Source: Sphingomonas sp. S-NIH.Pt15_0812
GTDB lineage: Bacteria; Pseudomonadota; Alphaproteobacteria; Sphingomonadales; Sphingomonadaceae
Assembly (NCBI RefSeq): GCF_003951315.1
Contig: NZ_QLJH01000010.1
Span: 68,253 to 132,252 of the forward strand
DNA length: 64,000 nucleotides
Direction: 5' to 3'
Under the pieces are notes generated by a model. That model saw nothing but the letters and a program-made list of their open reading frames with translations. It was not told the DNA's origin and searched no databases. The translations under genes were made by a program, and so were the position numbers. Of this stretch, positions 1-9,339 are shown in pieces. Each line of letters opens with the position of its first letter. The stretch's first letter is position 1.

Positions 1-1
1 T

Positions 2-541
2 CGCGACGTGGCCGCGCTCGATACGGCCGGCGTCGCCCGCGCCGCGATCGAGAGCCTGGCGGAAAGCTTCTGCGACGGTGTCGCCGCGCCGCTCTTCTGG
101 CTGCTGCTCGGCGGGCTGCCGGGGCTGTGGGCCTATAAGGGCGTCAACACCGCCGACAGCCTGATCGGCCATTACGAGCCGCGCTGGCGGGCGTTCGGCT
201 GGGCGGCGGCGCGGCTGGACGATGTCGCCAACTGGGTGCCGGCGCGTCTGGCGGGGGCGCTGATCGCTCTGTGCGGCGGCGGCGGTTGGCGGACGATGGG
301 GCGCGACGCCCGCCGCCACGCCTCGCCCAATGCCGGCTGGACCGAGGCGGCGATGGCGGGGGCGCTCGACCTGCGGCTCGCCGGCCCGGTCGCCTATGAC
401 GGCGTGGTGACGGACAAGCCGTGGATCGGTTCCGGCCGCACCGAGCTGACCGCGCGCGACGTGCGGCGGGCCCTGTGGCTCTATCGCCGCGCGTGCGTGG
501 CCTTGTGGATCGTGGCAGGGGGGATCGCATGGCGGCTGTGA
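2..541 (+). CDS. cobD: Adenosylcobinamide-phosphate synthase CobD/CbiB, C-terminal part (cut by window edge)
   Basis: This is the C-terminal ~180 residues of the membrane enzyme that attaches the aminopropanol (phosphate) arm to adenosylcobyric acid. The frame is already open at the window edge, and the family motif [18 protein letters not shown] is interrupted upstream, so the GTG at position 8 is internal and not the start. Visible family hallmarks include [11 protein letters not shown], the [13 protein letters not shown] stretch and a [16 protein letters not shown] segment, with hydrophobic helices around them. The stop overlaps the start of cobQ by 13 bp, so the two genes are probably co-translated. 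The N-terminal third lies outside the window. Confidence 0.93.
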   Translation, partial: RDVAALDTAGVARAAIESLAESFCDGVAAPLFWLLLGGLPGLWAYKGVNTADSLIGHYEPRWRAFGWAAARLDDVANWVPARLAGALIALCGGGGWRTMGRDARRHASPNAGWTEAAMAGALDLRLAGPVAYDGVVTDKPWIGSGRTELTARDVRRALWLYRRACVALWIVAGGIAWRL

Positions 542-1992
542 TGATCCAGGGCACCGGCTCCGATGTCGGCAAGTCGGTGCTGGTCGCTGGCCTGTGCCGC
601 GCGCTCGCCAATCGCGGCCTGCGGGTCCGGCCGTTCAAGCCGCAGAACATGTCGAACAACGCCGCCGTCACCGCGGATGGCGGCGAGATCGGTCGTGCCC
701 AGGCGACGCAGGCGATGGCGGCACGCGTCGCCCCCAGCGTCGATATGAACCCGGTGCTGCTCAAGCCCCAGGGCGACCGCACCTCGCAACTGGTGGTGCG
801 CGGGCAGGTGCGCGGGATATTGGCGGCGGCGCGCTGGCGCGAGGGGCGCGAGGGGCTGCTCGACGAGGTGCTCGCCAGCTATCGCCGGCTGGCGGCCGAC
901 AGCGACATCGTCATGGTCGAAGGGGCGGGATCGCCGGCCGAGATCAACCTGCGCGGCGGCGACATCGCCAATATGGGCTTCGCGCGCGCGGCCGGCGTGC
1001 CGGTGCTGCTGGTCGGCGATATCGACCGGGGCGGGGTGATCGCGTCGCTGGTCGGCACGCGCGCGGTGATCGACCCGGCGGACGCGGCGATGATCCACGG
1101 CTTCCTGGTCAACAAGTTCCGGGGCGACCCGGCGCTGTTCGCGGACGGCTATCGCGCGATCGCGGAGCGGACCGGCTGGCGCGGCTATGGCGTCGTGCCC
1201 TGGCTGGCGGAGGCGCACCGCCTGCCGAGCGAGGATGCGGTGGTGCTGCAACGGCCCGGTCCCATGGCCGGCGAGCGGGTGGTGATCGCCTGCCCGATCA
1301 CCCGGCATATCGCCAATTTCGACGATCTCGATCCGCTGCGGCTGGAGCCGGGCGTGGAACTGGTGATGGTGCCACCGGGCCGGCCGATCCCGCGCGACGC
1401 GGCGCTGATCGTGCTGCCGGGGTCGAAGGCGACGATCGCCGACCTCGCCTTCCTGCGCGAACAGGGTTGGGACATCGATATCCGCGCGCATCACCGCGCG
1501 GGTCGGCCGGTGCTGGGGCTCTGCGGCGGATACCAGATGCTGGGGCACAGCGTCGCCGATCCGCTGGGGCTGGAGGGGCCGCCGGGCACCGCATCGGGGC
1601 TGGGGCTGCTGGCGGTCGATACGGTGCTGGGCGGCGACAAGCGGCTGGCGCAGGTCACGGGCACGGCGCTGGGCGCGGCGTTCGCCGGCTATGAAATCCA
1701 TCTCGGCCGCACCGCGGGGCCGGACGGCGCGCGGCCGCTGACCCAGATGGCGGACGGCCGGGCGGAGGGGGCGGTCAGCGCCGACGGGCTGGTCAGCGGC
1801 AGCTATGTCCATGGCCTGTTCGGCCTGGCGGCGCAGCGCGCGGCGTGGCTGGCGCGGCTGGGGGTGTCGGCGCAGGGGCCGGATCACCGGGCCGCGATCG
1901 ACGTCGCGCTCGACGCGATCGCCGCGACGCTGGAGCGGCATGTCGACCTCGACGCGCTGATCGCCCTGTCGCGGACCGCTAGGCCGCGATGA
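529..1992 (+). CDS. cobQ: Cobyric acid synthase (glutamine-hydrolysing)
   Basis: CobQ/CbiP amidates the b, d, e and g side chains of adenosylcobyrinic acid a,c-diamide using glutamine and ATP. The 487-residue protein has an N-terminal dethiobiotin-synthetase-like ATPase domain with GTGSDVGKS at residues 8-16 and a C-terminal class I glutamine amidotransferase domain with LCGGYQML (nucleophile Cys332) and SYVHGLF (His428). The length is normal for the family. The start at 529 was chosen because AGGGGGG lies just upstream and [16 protein letters not shown] matches the family N-terminus; an upstream in-frame ATG would add unrelated sequence inside cobD. The 3' end overlaps convergent cobS by 14 bp. 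Confidence 0.97.
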   Translation: MAAVMIQGTGSDVGKSVLVAGLCRALANRGLRVRPFKPQNMSNNAAVTADGGEIGRAQATQAMAARVAPSVDMNPVLLKPQGDRTSQLVVRGQVRGILAAARWREGREGLLDEVLASYRRLAADSDIVMVEGAGSPAEINLRGGDIANMGFARAAGVPVLLVGDIDRGGVIASLVGTRAVIDPADAAMIHGFLVNKFRGDPALFADGYRAIAERTGWRGYGVVPWLAEAHRLPSEDAVVLQRPGPMAGERVVIACPITRHIANFDDLDPLRLEPGVELVMVPPGRPIPRDAALIVLPGSKATIADLAFLREQGWDIDIRAHHRAGRPVLGLCGGYQMLGHSVADPLGLEGPPGTASGLGLLAVDTVLGGDKRLAQVTGTALGAAFAGYEIHLGRTAGPDGARPLTQMADGRAEGAVSADGLVSGSYVHGLFGLAAQRAAWLARLGVSAQGPDHRAAIDVALDAIAATLERHVDLDALIALSRTARPR

Positions 1993-2686
1993 CCAGCGCC
2001 AGGAGCAGCAGCGTCTCGACCGTCTCGATCCCCGCGCCATGCGCGTCGCCGGTGACGCCGCCGATCCGCCGTTTCAGATAGAGCCCCCAGAGCAGGATCA
2101 GCAACGGCGCGGCGAACAGGCCCGGCCGCACCAGCCCGAAGCCGAGCAGCGCCAGCCCCCAGCCTACCAGATCGCGCATCCGCACGCCGGCCGCGATGCC
2201 CGCGCCCAGCCCCGGCTTCAACGGCGGCAGCCAGCGCGCCCAGGCGAGCGGCCCGCATCGCGCCGCCACCGGCACCAGGACCAGCGCCGGCCATGCTGTA
2301 GGGCCGAGCGCATGGAGCAGCACCAGCTTGGCGAGCAGTTGCAACTGGATCGCCACGGTGCCGAAGCTGCCGATATGCGGATCGGCCATCACCGCCAGCA
2401 ATCGCGTCCGGTCGCCATGCGCCGCGCCCAGGCCATCGACCAGGTCGGCCAGCCCGTCGAGATGCAGCGCCCCGGTCAGGCCGGTCCACAGCGCAAGCGC
2501 CGCGAGCGCCCCCAGCCACGGATCGACCCGCGCGCCCACCATCGCGCCGCCCGCGACCGCCAGCCCGACCAGCAGCCCCGCGACCGGAAACCAGCGCACC
2601 GCCGCCGCCCGCGCGCCCGCATCCGCCGCGACGCGCGGCACCGGCAGTCGCGTGCAGAAGCCGATCGCCAGCCACAGGGGCGTCAT
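1979..2686 (-). CDS. cobS: Adenosylcobinamide-GDP ribazoletransferase (cobalamin 5'-phosphate synthase)
   Basis: This membrane enzyme joins adenosylcobinamide-GDP to alpha-ribazole (phosphate), the last assembly step of the nucleotide loop. The 235-residue protein is rich in hydrophobic helices and carries the [15 protein letters not shown] aspartate motif expected to bind metal and diphosphate. The start was set at [17 protein letters not shown], the family's usual N-terminus. The frame stays open further upstream only because it runs through a palindromic repeat (reading NWTPAFAGV). It is the last gene of the cbtB operon, separated from cobC by about 200 bp holding that repeat. This CobS is not the cobaltochelatase subunit of the same name. 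Confidence 0.95.
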   Translation of the reverse strand: MTPLWLAIGFCTRLPVPRVAADAGARAAAVRWFPVAGLLVGLAVAGGAMVGARVDPWLGALAALALWTGLTGALHLDGLADLVDGLGAAHGDRTRLLAVMADPHIGSFGTVAIQLQLLAKLVLLHALGPTAWPALVLVPVAARCGPLAWARWLPPLKPGLGAGIAAGVRMRDLVGWGLALLGFGLVRPGLFAAPLLILLWGLYLKRRIGGVTGDAHGAGIETVETLLLLALVIAA

Positions 2687-2733
2687 CGGCAGGGCCGCAT
2701 AGGCAAGACGCCTGCCCGGTATCTCCTCCCCTC

Positions 2734-2823
2734 CCACCCCGGCGAAGGCCGGGGTCCAGTTGGGGGACGCTGGCAAGGGGTCACGATCGCTCCGTAACTG
2801 GACCCCGGCCGCCGCCGGGGTGG
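2734..2823. repeat. Intergenic palindromic repeat, long inverted form (element A)
   Basis: Two 28-bp arms (2734-2761 and 2796-2823) are inverted copies differing at two positions, separated by 34 nt. The core of each arm is CCCCGGC-GAAG-GCCGGGG or a close variant. The same core, together with the adjoining CAGTTGGxGGACGCTGG stretch, occurs at 54488-54591, and a single-hairpin form occurs at 62134-62157. It sits between cobC and cobS and could form a very stable RNA hairpin within the operon transcript. Confidence 0.85.
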
Positions 2824-2887
2824 AGGGTCCATAGTGGGAAGGGCCTAATCAAAGGATCGGAGCCAGAGCTATCCCCTTGCTGCATCC

Positions 2888-3472
2888 TCACGCCGCCAGC
2901 CCGACGATCCGCGCCATCGGCGGTGCATCCCGCGCCATGCCCGGCCACAGGTCGAGCGACAGCCGCGCCGCATAGGGCAGGTCGAACGCCCAGGCTTGGT
3001 GCGCGTCGAGGCCGCATCCCACCGCCAGCGCCGCGCGCATCGCGCCGCCATGGGTGACGACCAGCGCCGCGTCCCCCGCGCGGGTCAGATCGGCCAGCGC
3101 GGCGCCCACCCGCCGGCACAAGGCGGACCAGCACTCGCCGCCCGGCGGCGGGCAGGCGTCCGGATCGGCATGGAATCGATCCAGGGCCTCGCGGTCGCAC
3201 GCATCGGGCCGGCATCCGTCCCAGGCGCCGAAATCCAGCTCGCGCCAGCGCGGATCGATCGCGACGGGACGCTCGCCGCCGATCGCGCGGGCGCAGTCGA
3301 GCGCGCGCACCAGGTCCGAACTGTGCAGCGCGACGTCCCCAACATCCAGCGCCGCGATCCGGCACGCCGCGATCCCCGCCGCCGTGACGCCCGCATCGGT
3401 GCGCCCCAGCAGCCGGCCGGGCTGGTCCGGCGCGCCGTGGCGGAGCAGATGCACGCGCACCGGCCGGCTCAT
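2888..3472 (-). CDS. cobC: Histidine phosphatase, alpha-ribazole phosphatase type (CobC)
   Basis: This is a 194-residue member of the phosphoglycerate-mutase-like histidine phosphatase superfamily. The catalytic LLRHG motif is at residues 9-13, a partner glutamate is in WRELDFGAWDG and a second histidine in VVTHGGAMR. In a cobalamin operon the expected role is removal of phosphate from alpha-ribazole-5'-phosphate or adenosylcobalamin-5'-phosphate. The ATG overlaps the cobT stop by 4 bp, which implies translational coupling. The symbol follows the Salmonella naming and is not the Pseudomonas CobC decarboxylase. Confidence 0.9.
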   Translation of the reverse strand: MSRPVRVHLLRHGAPDQPGRLLGRTDAGVTAAGIAACRIAALDVGDVALHSSDLVRALDCARAIGGERPVAIDPRWRELDFGAWDGCRPDACDREALDRFHADPDACPPPGGECWSALCRRVGAALADLTRAGDAALVVTHGGAMRAALAVGCGLDAHQAWAFDLPYAARLSLDLWPGMARDAPPMARIVGLAA

Positions 3473-4482
3473 TCGCTCGCGACGCCCGCCTCGGCGAAGG
3501 TCGCCATCTCGTCATGCGCGGCGAGCGCGGCGCGGACGATCCCCGCCGCCACCGCCGCGCCGCTGCCCTCGCCCAGCCGCAGGCCGAGCGCCAGCAGCGG
3601 CTCCAGCCCCAGATGGCGGAGCAGCCGCTGGTGCCCCGGCTCGGCGGAGACATGGCCGGCCAGGCAATGGTCGACGATGCGCGGTTGCCAGCGGGCGAGC
3701 GGGGCGAGCGCGGCGCTCGCGATGAAGCCGTCGAGCAGCACCGGCACGCGCGCATGGCGCGCCGCCAGCATCGCGCCGGCCATCGCCGCGATCTCGCGCC
3801 CGCCCAGCCGGCGCAAACCCTCGAACGCCGAGACGCAGTCGCCCCGGTGCCGGTCGAGCGCCCGGTCGATCAGCGCGCGCTTGGCGGCCAGGGCCTCGCC
3901 CGCCACGCCGGTGCCCGGACCCGCCCAGTCGCCGGCATTGCCGCCGAAGCTGGCGGCGCAGAGCGCGGCGGCGGGGGTGGAGTTGCCGATCCCCATCTCG
4001 CCCGGCAGGATCAGGTCCAGCCCCGCCTCCACCGAAGCCGCGCCCAGGTTGAGCGCATCGAGGCATTCGGCCTCGCTCATCGCGACCGTCTCCGCGATGT
4101 CGCCGGTCGGGCGATCGAGATCGATCGCGACGACGCGCAACTCCAACCCGGCGGCACGCGCCAGCGCGTTGATCGCGGCGCCGCCGGCGTCGAAATTGCC
4201 GACCATCTGCGCGGTCACTTCCGGCGGGAAGGCGCTGACGCCGCGCGCGGCGATGCCGTGATTGCCGGCGAAGATCGCGACCCGGCCACGGTCCAGCCGG
4301 GGCCGGTCGTGGCCCTGCCACCCGGCCAGGAACAGCGCGATGTCCTCCAGCCGGCCGAGCGAACCGGCGGGCTTGGTGAGTTGCGCCTGCCGATCCCGCG
4401 CGGCGGCGACGGCGCGGGCATCCGGTCCGGGCAGGTCGGCGAGCGCGGCGGCGAAGGCGGCCGGCGTGTCGAGGCGGATCAT
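3469..4482 (-). CDS. cobT: Nicotinate-nucleotide--dimethylbenzimidazole phosphoribosyltransferase
   Basis: CobT transfers phosphoribose from nicotinate mononucleotide to dimethylbenzimidazole to give alpha-ribazole phosphate, the lower-ligand precursor. The 337-residue protein shows the family motifs KPAGSLGRLE near the N-terminus, GEMGIGNSTPAAA in the middle and the closing MATFAEAGV segment that carries the catalytic glutamate region. Length is normal. Both ends overlap neighbours by 4 bp (DUF1636 gene upstream, cobC downstream). The protein is unrelated to the cobaltochelatase CobT, which was not seen in this window. Confidence 0.97.
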   Translation of the reverse strand: MIRLDTPAAFAAALADLPGPDARAVAAARDRQAQLTKPAGSLGRLEDIALFLAGWQGHDRPRLDRGRVAIFAGNHGIAARGVSAFPPEVTAQMVGNFDAGGAAINALARAAGLELRVVAIDLDRPTGDIAETVAMSEAECLDALNLGAASVEAGLDLILPGEMGIGNSTPAAALCAASFGGNAGDWAGPGTGVAGEALAAKRALIDRALDRHRGDCVSAFEGLRRLGGREIAAMAGAMLAARHARVPVLLDGFIASAALAPLARWQPRIVDHCLAGHVSAEPGHQRLLRHLGLEPLLALGLRLGEGSGAAVAAGIVRAALAAHDEMATFAEAGVASE

Positions 4483-4889
4483 GCGACCAGCGCCCCGGCG
4501 GGCGGCGTACGGGCGATGAAGTGGCCCTTCACCCCCTCCGGCCAGTCGCGATAGGGCACCTGGCCCGCCGCGCTGTCGGCATAGCGGGCGGCATAGTCGA
4601 GGATCGCGCGCGCCGCCTCTTCGTCGGGCGTAAACCGACCCAGGATATAGCCGACCTTGCCCTCCGCCCGCAGATGCACGGTGCAGAACTCCGTACAGGC
4701 GAACAGGCAGGGCATGGCATGGACGGCGACGCCGGCATAGGCGGGGTCCGCGGCTTGGAGCCGGGTCAGTTCCGCGGCCAGCATCGCGCCGCCGCGCCGG
4801 CCGGCGCCATCGTCGCGGTCGTCCTTCGAGAAGCGGCAGGCGTTGCAGGCGATGACGGCGGGGCCGTCGGCGACGGGCAGGATGTCCAT
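4479..4889 (-). CDS. DUF1636 family small cysteine-containing protein
   Basis: This 136-residue protein matches what I recall of DUF1636, a family often found in cobalamin clusters and suspected to bind metal. Cysteines occur as CNAC near residue 15 and as CLFACTEFC in the middle of the protein, a spacing that could bind a metal or an iron-sulfur cluster. The start at 4889 shares a base with the cobO stop (TGATG), and the stop overlaps the cobT start. No function is established. Its place between cobO and cobT suggests a role in cobalt handling or corrinoid metabolism, which is inference only. Confidence 0.82.
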   Translation of the reverse strand: MDILPVADGPAVIACNACRFSKDDRDDGAGRRGGAMLAAELTRLQAADPAYAGVAVHAMPCLFACTEFCTVHLRAEGKVGYILGRFTPDEEAARAILDYAARYADSAAGQVPYRDWPEGVKGHFIARTPPAGALVA

Positions 4890-5500
4890 CAGAATTCGAT
4901 TCCTTGCTGCGCCTTGATGCCGCCCCGGAACGGATGCTTCACCGCCGTCATCTCGGTGACCAGGTCGGCGGCCTCGATCAGGGCGGGGGGCGCGTTGCGG
5001 CCGGTGACGACGACATGTTTCATGGGGGCACGCGCGGTCAGCACCGCCAGCACCTCGTCCAGCGGCAGATAGTCGTAGCGCAGCACGATGTTCAGCTCGT
5101 CCGCGACCACCAGCGCGACGTCCGGATCGGCGATCAGCCGGACGACTTCGTCCCAAGCGGTGCGCGCGGTGGCGATGTCGCGGGCACGGTCCTGCGTGTC
5201 CCAGGTGAAGCCCTCGCCCATCGGGCGGAAGCTGACCAGGTCGGGAAAGGCGTCGAAGATCGCGCGTTCGCCGGTCGCCATCGCGCCCTTGACGAACTGG
5301 ACGACGCCGACCTTCATCCCATGGCCCATGGCGCGCACCGCCATGCCGAAGGCGGCGGTCGACTTGCCCTTGCCGGGGCCGGTATGGACGATCAGCAGGC
5401 CCTTCTCGCCGGTGCGGCTCTCCATCATGTCGCGGCGCGCGGCCTGGATGCGCTGCATCTTGGCGCGGTGCAGGTCGTTGCGGGCGGTGTCGTCGGTCAT
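4889..5500 (-). CDS. cobO: Cob(I)yrinic acid a,c-diamide adenosyltransferase
   Basis: CobO/BtuR transfers the 5'-deoxyadenosyl group from ATP to the cob(I)alt of corrinoids. The 203-residue protein has the family P-loop TGPGKGKSTAAFG and the DELNIVLRYDYL motif, and ends with HPFRGGIKAQQGIEF, the typical CobO C-terminus. The start at 5500 was chosen because it gives the usual length and forms a 4-bp ATGA overlap with the end of cbtA. Further upstream the frame is cbtA read out of phase. Confidence 0.97.
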   Translation of the reverse strand: MTDDTARNDLHRAKMQRIQAARRDMMESRTGEKGLLIVHTGPGKGKSTAAFGMAVRAMGHGMKVGVVQFVKGAMATGERAIFDAFPDLVSFRPMGEGFTWDTQDRARDIATARTAWDEVVRLIADPDVALVVADELNIVLRYDYLPLDEVLAVLTARAPMKHVVVTGRNAPPALIEAADLVTEMTAVKHPFRGGIKAQQGIEF

Positions 5501-6213
5501 GCCGGTCGGGCCTGCAACAGACGCTCGGCGCCGCGGCCGAACAGGTCCGCCATCGCCAGCCAGAACACCCCCTGCACCGCCAGCGACGCGAGGCGGAAGC
5601 GCCAGAGCAGGCTGGCCGGGAAGCCGGCGGGGACCTCGTCGATAGGCGGCAGCAGCCACGCCGCCAGCGCGATCAGCAGCGCATAGAGCGCACCGGCCGC
5701 CAGCAGCCGGTCGGGCGCGGTCAGCCGCGCGGCCAGACGCTGCCACAGGAGCAGCGACCCGGCGGCGGCGACCAGCGACCAGGCGATCAGGGCGAAACAG
5801 GTGGCGGTGCGCAGCCGCACCGTCTCGTGCAGACCCACGGCCGGCGGATTGGGCGGATAGACCAGGGCCGGCACCAGCCCGATCGCGACGAAGCCGGCGA
5901 GACCCAGCAGCAGCGCCAGTCCGCGCGGACTCGCCCGACCGACCCGGCCCCGCATCCCGGCGAACAGGATGGCGAAGACGCCGCCCAGGGCCGCGCCATA
6001 GACCAGCATCGCGGTATAGAGGCCATAGGTCTTCTGGGTCGCGCGGCTGACCAGCTCGACCTCCTCGCCGCCCATATGATGGGCGGAGCGCGCGGCCTCG
6101 AAGGCGATGGCGGCGTCGATCGACGGTTCGGCGAACAGCAGCGCGACGGTAGCGGCGACGAACGCGCCGACCAGTCCGGCGAGCATACCCCGCCAGAGGA
6201 GAGATGGAGTCAT
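5497..6213 (-). CDS. cbtA: CbtA family cobalt transporter subunit
   Basis: This 238-residue integral membrane protein has about five to six predicted hydrophobic helices, starting with MLAGLVGAFVAATVALLFA. CbtA proteins, found with CbtB and under cobalamin riboswitches, are proposed to import cobalt. Visible family features are an early acidic/His stretch (AHHMGGEEVELVSRATQKTYG) and the YPPNPPAVG segment between helices. It follows cbtB, with cobO coupled downstream, which fits cobalt supply for the pathway. The assignment rests on family resemblance and context. Confidence 0.9.
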   Translation of the reverse strand: MTPSLLWRGMLAGLVGAFVAATVALLFAEPSIDAAIAFEAARSAHHMGGEEVELVSRATQKTYGLYTAMLVYGAALGGVFAILFAGMRGRVGRASPRGLALLLGLAGFVAIGLVPALVYPPNPPAVGLHETVRLRTATCFALIAWSLVAAAGSLLLWQRLAARLTAPDRLLAAGALYALLIALAAWLLPPIDEVPAGFPASLLWRFRLASLAVQGVFWLAMADLFGRGAERLLQARPA

Positions 6214-6267
6214 CGAAGACCCTCCCGCTCGAATGTCAGATGGCCGGGGATCGCCCGGCCGCAGGCG

Positions 6268-6486
6268 TCAGTGGCAGGGAAAGCCGAGCAGGTGCCGGCC
6301 GTCATGCACATATTCGTGCACCATCATCCCCTTGAACAGCGCGAACGCGCCCTGCTCGGTGCTGACGAAATAGAGCAGGACCACCGCCACCAGCGCCGCG
6401 AACACCGCCCAGGGGGCGATTTCGGCCAGCGGGATGGGGCGGGGGATGGGATGGGTTGCCGGAATGGCGGCGGTGGTGCCGGTCAT
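6268..6486 (-). CDS. cbtB: CbtB family cobalt transporter small subunit
   Basis: This 72-residue protein has one transmembrane helix (WAVFAALVAVVLLYFVST) followed by a histidine-rich C-terminal tail (MVHEYVHDGRHLLGFPCH) that is the CbtB signature and probably binds cobalt. It is the first gene of the cbtB-cbtA-cobO-DUF1636-cobT-cobC-cobS run. The start at 6486 has AGGAG about 12 nt upstream and lies directly behind the cobalamin riboswitch. A longer frame further upstream is noise running through the riboswitch. Confidence 0.93.
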   Translation of the reverse strand: MTGTTAAIPATHPIPRPIPLAEIAPWAVFAALVAVVLLYFVSTEQGAFALFKGMMVHEYVHDGRHLLGFPCH

Positions 6487-6540
6487 GGTCACGAAGCTCC
6501 TGCCGGGATGGCGCGCCCGGTTTGGGTGAAGGCGCCGGGC

Positions 6541-6678
6541 GGGGTCTGACTCGCGCCGGGCCCAGGCCCGACGATCACAGTGGCGCGACCGCGCCGGATT
6601 CCCACCGGCTTCCCGCCCGGCTCCGATGGCCCATGCTCTGCCGGCTTGCGGCGGGCGCGTCAACCGAGCAGAGGCGGG
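6541..6678 (-). ncRNA. Cobalamin riboswitch upstream of cbtB
   Basis: Read on the minus strand, this leader shows the conserved cobalamin aptamer core: GGGAAGCCGGTGGGAATCC, then the GCGCCACTGTGATC segment, then a B12-box-like GAGTCAGACC. A hairpin of GCCCGG/CCGGGC arms (6515-6540) lies between the aptamer and the ribosome-binding site of cbtB and could be the expression platform. The expected effect, known for this class, is to shut off cobalt uptake and cobalamin assembly genes when adenosylcobalamin is plentiful. The boundaries are approximate. Confidence 0.9.
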
Positions 6679-6684
6679 GGCGTC

Positions 6685-7230
6685 ATGTCGATCCGGCTCG
6701 TCCTGCTCTGCGCCGCCGCGACCGCCGCGCGCCGTGGCCCCGGCTTTCCCGATCCGGCCGATCCGCTGGATGCGGGCGGCATCGCCAAGGCGCGTGGGTT
6801 GCGGCTGGAGGGGCCCCCGCCCGAGCGGGTCGTGACGGCGCCCGATGGCGCGGCGCGGGAGACGGCGGCGTTGCTCGCCCTGTCCGCCCGAGAGGTCGAG
6901 GCGCTGGCGGATCGCGACCATGGTGCGTGGACGGGGCGCGGCTTCGACGCGATCGATCCGGCCGCGCTGACCGGCTGGTTCGCCGCGCCCGCCGCCGCGC
7001 CGCCGGGGGGCGAGTCGATGGCGGCGGTGGCGGCGCGGGTCGGGCCATGGCTCGCCGGTCTGGACGGTCGCGTGCTGGCGATCACCCATGCGGCGGTGAT
7101 CCGCGCCGCGATCGCGGTGGCGCTCGATGTGCCGGTGGCGGCGACGCTGGCGATCGATGTCGCGCCGCTGACCAGCGTCGTCCTGTCGCGCCGGGGTCGC
7201 TGGCGGCTGCAAGCGCTGCGCCCGCGATAG
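6685..7230 (+). CDS. Histidine-phosphatase-like protein with degenerate active site
   Basis: This 181-residue protein resembles the divergent histidine phosphatases seen in sphingomonad cobalamin clusters. The second histidine region is kept (AITHAAVIRAAI) and the DHGAWTGRGFD stretch resembles the partner motif. At the start, where relatives have CHAAT or RHG, this protein reads LLCAAATAARRG: alanine replaces the catalytic histidine that would be phosphorylated. It starts with GAGGCGGGGG just upstream and diverges from cbtB. It may be a non-catalytic corrinoid-pathway protein or a decaying gene; no frameshift or stop is seen. Confidence 0.75.
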   Translation: MSIRLVLLCAAATAARRGPGFPDPADPLDAGGIAKARGLRLEGPPPERVVTAPDGAARETAALLALSAREVEALADRDHGAWTGRGFDAIDPAALTGWFAAPAAAPPGGESMAAVAARVGPWLAGLDGRVLAITHAAVIRAAIAVALDVPVAATLAIDVAPLTSVVLSRRGRWRLQALRPR

Positions 7231-7252
7231 TCGCGCGGCGCAACTTCGGGGC

Positions 7253-8026
7253 TCAGTCCGCCGGCCCCCGCCGCAGCAGATAGCTGTCCATGATCCAGCC
7301 ATGCCGCGCACGCAGTTCGGCACGAAGGGACGGGATGGTGTCGCGCAGGGTGGCGAGCGGCCCGGCGGCGAGCGCCTCCTGCGCCATGCCGAGATAGGCC
7401 CCCCACCAGATCCGCACGCCCGCCGGATCGACGGTGCGGAACGCGGCCCCGGCATCGAGCATCACCGCGACGCTATCGACCCCCGCCGGCCATCCGTCCG
7501 CGACCAGCCGCCGGCCGGTCGTCACCAGCACCGGCGCGCCCAGCGTGTTGAGCGGAATGGCATGGGCGGCGGTCAGCGCCTGGAGGGCGGTGATGCCGGG
7601 CACGACGCGCACCGTCATCCGCATCGCCCCGGCGGTCAGCCGCGCCGCGATGCGCAGGCTGCTGTCGTAGAGCGACGGATCGCCCCAGACGAGCAGCGCC
7701 AGCCGCCCGCCATCCGGCAGATGCTCGGCGATCGCGCGCGCCCAGGCGGCGGCGATCGCATCGTGCCAGACGTCGACCGCCGCCAGATAGGGGCCGTCGC
7801 GGCCGCGCTCCGGCAGGTCGAAGGCGACGATGCGCGCATCGGTCGCCACCGATCCGCACAGCGCCCGGCGCAGGTCGAGTAGTTCGACCGTCTCGGCCCG
7901 CTTGGCGGGCAGCAGGATCAGGTCGGCGTCGCGCATCGCCGCCTCGCCCGCGCGGGTCAGGTGGTCGGGATTGCCGGTGCCGATGCCGATCAGGCTGAGC
8001 GCGATCCGCGGCCCGTCCCCGCTCAT
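7253..8026 (-). CDS. cobF: Precorrin-6A synthase (deacetylating)
   Basis: CobF methylates C1 of precorrin-5 using SAM and releases acetate, giving precorrin-6A, a step specific to the aerobic pathway. The 257-residue protein shows the tetrapyrrole methylase N-terminus LIGIGTGNPDHLT, then LLVWGDPSLYDSS and VVPGITALQALTAAHAIPL. Length and motifs are normal. The ATG overlaps the cobB stop by 4 bp. It is the last gene of the cobL-cobE-cobM-cobB-cobF run. Confidence 0.96.
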   Translation of the reverse strand: MSGDGPRIALSLIGIGTGNPDHLTRAGEAAMRDADLILLPAKRAETVELLDLRRALCGSVATDARIVAFDLPERGRDGPYLAAVDVWHDAIAAAWARAIAEHLPDGGRLALLVWGDPSLYDSSLRIAARLTAGAMRMTVRVVPGITALQALTAAHAIPLNTLGAPVLVTTGRRLVADGWPAGVDSVAVMLDAGAAFRTVDPAGVRIWWGAYLGMAQEALAAGPLATLRDTIPSLRAELRARHGWIMDSYLLRRGPAD

Positions 8027-9339
8027 GCCTCGGCCCGGATCAGGTGGAAGAAACTGCCGGTCACCGCGCCGCGCCGCGATCCCGTCTCCGGCACCACCGT
8101 CCCTTCGGCGTCGGTGACGATGGCGAGCGGCGCGTCGGGTTGCGCCTGGATGGTGCAGTAATGGAACTCATGGCCGGTCAGCACGGTGTCCGCCGGGATC
8201 GCGCCGACCGGATGCGCCAGCACCGCGCTGCGATAGCCGAGATGCATCCGCCGCTGCTGGTGGCTGGTGACCAGGCCGAGCAGCCCGGCCATGCGATGCG
8301 ACACCCCCTGCGCGTCGATCAGCGCCTCGCCCAGCGCCATATAGCCCCCGCATTCGCCATGCACCGCGCCGCCGCGCGCGACATGGCGGTGCAGCCCGTC
8401 GCGGAACCGGTCGGCGGCGGCGAGACGGCCGGCATGAAGCTCGGGATAGCCGCCGGGCAGCCAGACCATCTCCGCATCCCCGTCCGGCGCTTCGTCGGCG
8501 AGCGGCGAGAAGGGCCGGATCTCCGCCCCCGCGCCATGCCAGTCGCGCACCAGATGCGGATAGGTGAAGCTGAACGCCGCGTCGCGCGCCAGGGCGATGC
8601 GCTGCGCCGGGGGCGGGGCGGCGGTCGCCATTCCGGTCGGGCGGACGGCGGTGACGGCGGCGGCCTCGCGCAACGCGGCGAGGTCGACATGCATTCGGAC
8701 CAGCGCGGCGCACGCGTCGATATGCGCGTCCAGCGCCGGATGCTCGGTCGCCTGGACCAGCCCCAGATGGCGTTCGGGCAGGGTCAGGTCGGGCCGGCGC
8801 GGCAGGCTGCCGAACACGCGCAGGCCGGCCGCCTCCATGCCTCGGCGCACCAGCCGCTCGTGACGCGGGCTGGCGACGCGGTTCAGGATCACGCCCGCCA
8901 CCGGCACGGCGGGGTCGAAGCCGGCGAAGCCGAAGGCGGTGGCGGCGGCGGATTGCGCCTGGCCCGACACGTCGATCACCAGCACCACCGGCCAGCCCAT
9001 CCGCATGGTGATGTCAGCGCTGGCCCCGTGCCCGGTCGCGCCGCGCGTGGCGACGCCGTCGAACAGGCCCATCGACCCCTCCGCCAGCGCCAGCGTCGCC
9101 TGGTCGTCGACATTGGCCAGCGTGTCGAGCAGCGCGCCCGGCATCGCCCAGCTGTCGAGATTATAGGACTCCCGGCCGCAGGCGATCCGGTGGAAGGCGG
9201 GGTCGATATAATCGGGTCCGCATTTGAACGGCTGCACCGCCACGCCGTCGTCGCGCAGCGCCCGGAGCAGCCCGAGCATCACGGTGGTCTTGCCGGTGCC
9301 CGAGGCGGGGGCGGCGATCACCAGGCCGGGACAGGTCAT
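8023..9339 (-). CDS. cobB: Cobyrinate a,c-diamide synthase
   Basis: CobB amidates the a and c carboxylates of hydrogenobyrinic (or cobyrinic) acid with glutamine and ATP. The 438-residue protein has an N-terminal ATPase domain with [14 protein letters not shown] and a C-terminal glutamine amidotransferase domain with [12 protein letters not shown] (nucleophile Cys) and a late GHEFHYC segment. In the aerobic route the product is the substrate for cobalt insertion by CobN with its partners. The start overlaps the cobM stop by 4 bp and the stop overlaps the cobF start. Confidence 0.97.
   Translation of the reverse strand: MTCPGLVIAAPASGTGKTTVMLGLLRALRDDGVAVQPFKCGPDYIDPAFHRIACGRESYNLDSWAMPGALLDTLANVDDQATLALAEGSMGLFDGVATRGATGHGASADITMRMGWPVVLVIDVSGQAQSAAATAFGFAGFDPAVPVAGVILNRVASPRHERLVRRGMEAAGLRVFGSLPRRPDLTLPERHLGLVQATEHPALDAHIDACAALVRMHVDLAALREAAAVTAVRPTGMATAAPPPAQRIALARDAAFSFTYPHLVRDWHGAGAEIRPFSPLADEAPDGDAEMVWLPGGYPELHAGRLAAADRFRDGLHRHVARGGAVHGECGGYMALGEALIDAQGVSHRMAGLLGLVTSHQQRRMHLGYRSAVLAHPVGAIPADTVLTGHEFHYCTIQAQPDAPLAIVTDAEGTVVPETGSRRGAVTGSFFHLIRAEA

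Noticed and set aside
481..2040. Long open frame on the minus strand across cobQ
   Set aside because: It lies antisense to a complete, motif-bearing cobQ and shows only the biased arginine-rich composition of shadow frames in GC-rich DNA.
1979..2776. Longer form of cobS starting in the palindromic repeat
   Set aside because: The extra residues are the repeat's translation and do not match the family N-terminus; the ATG at 2686 does.
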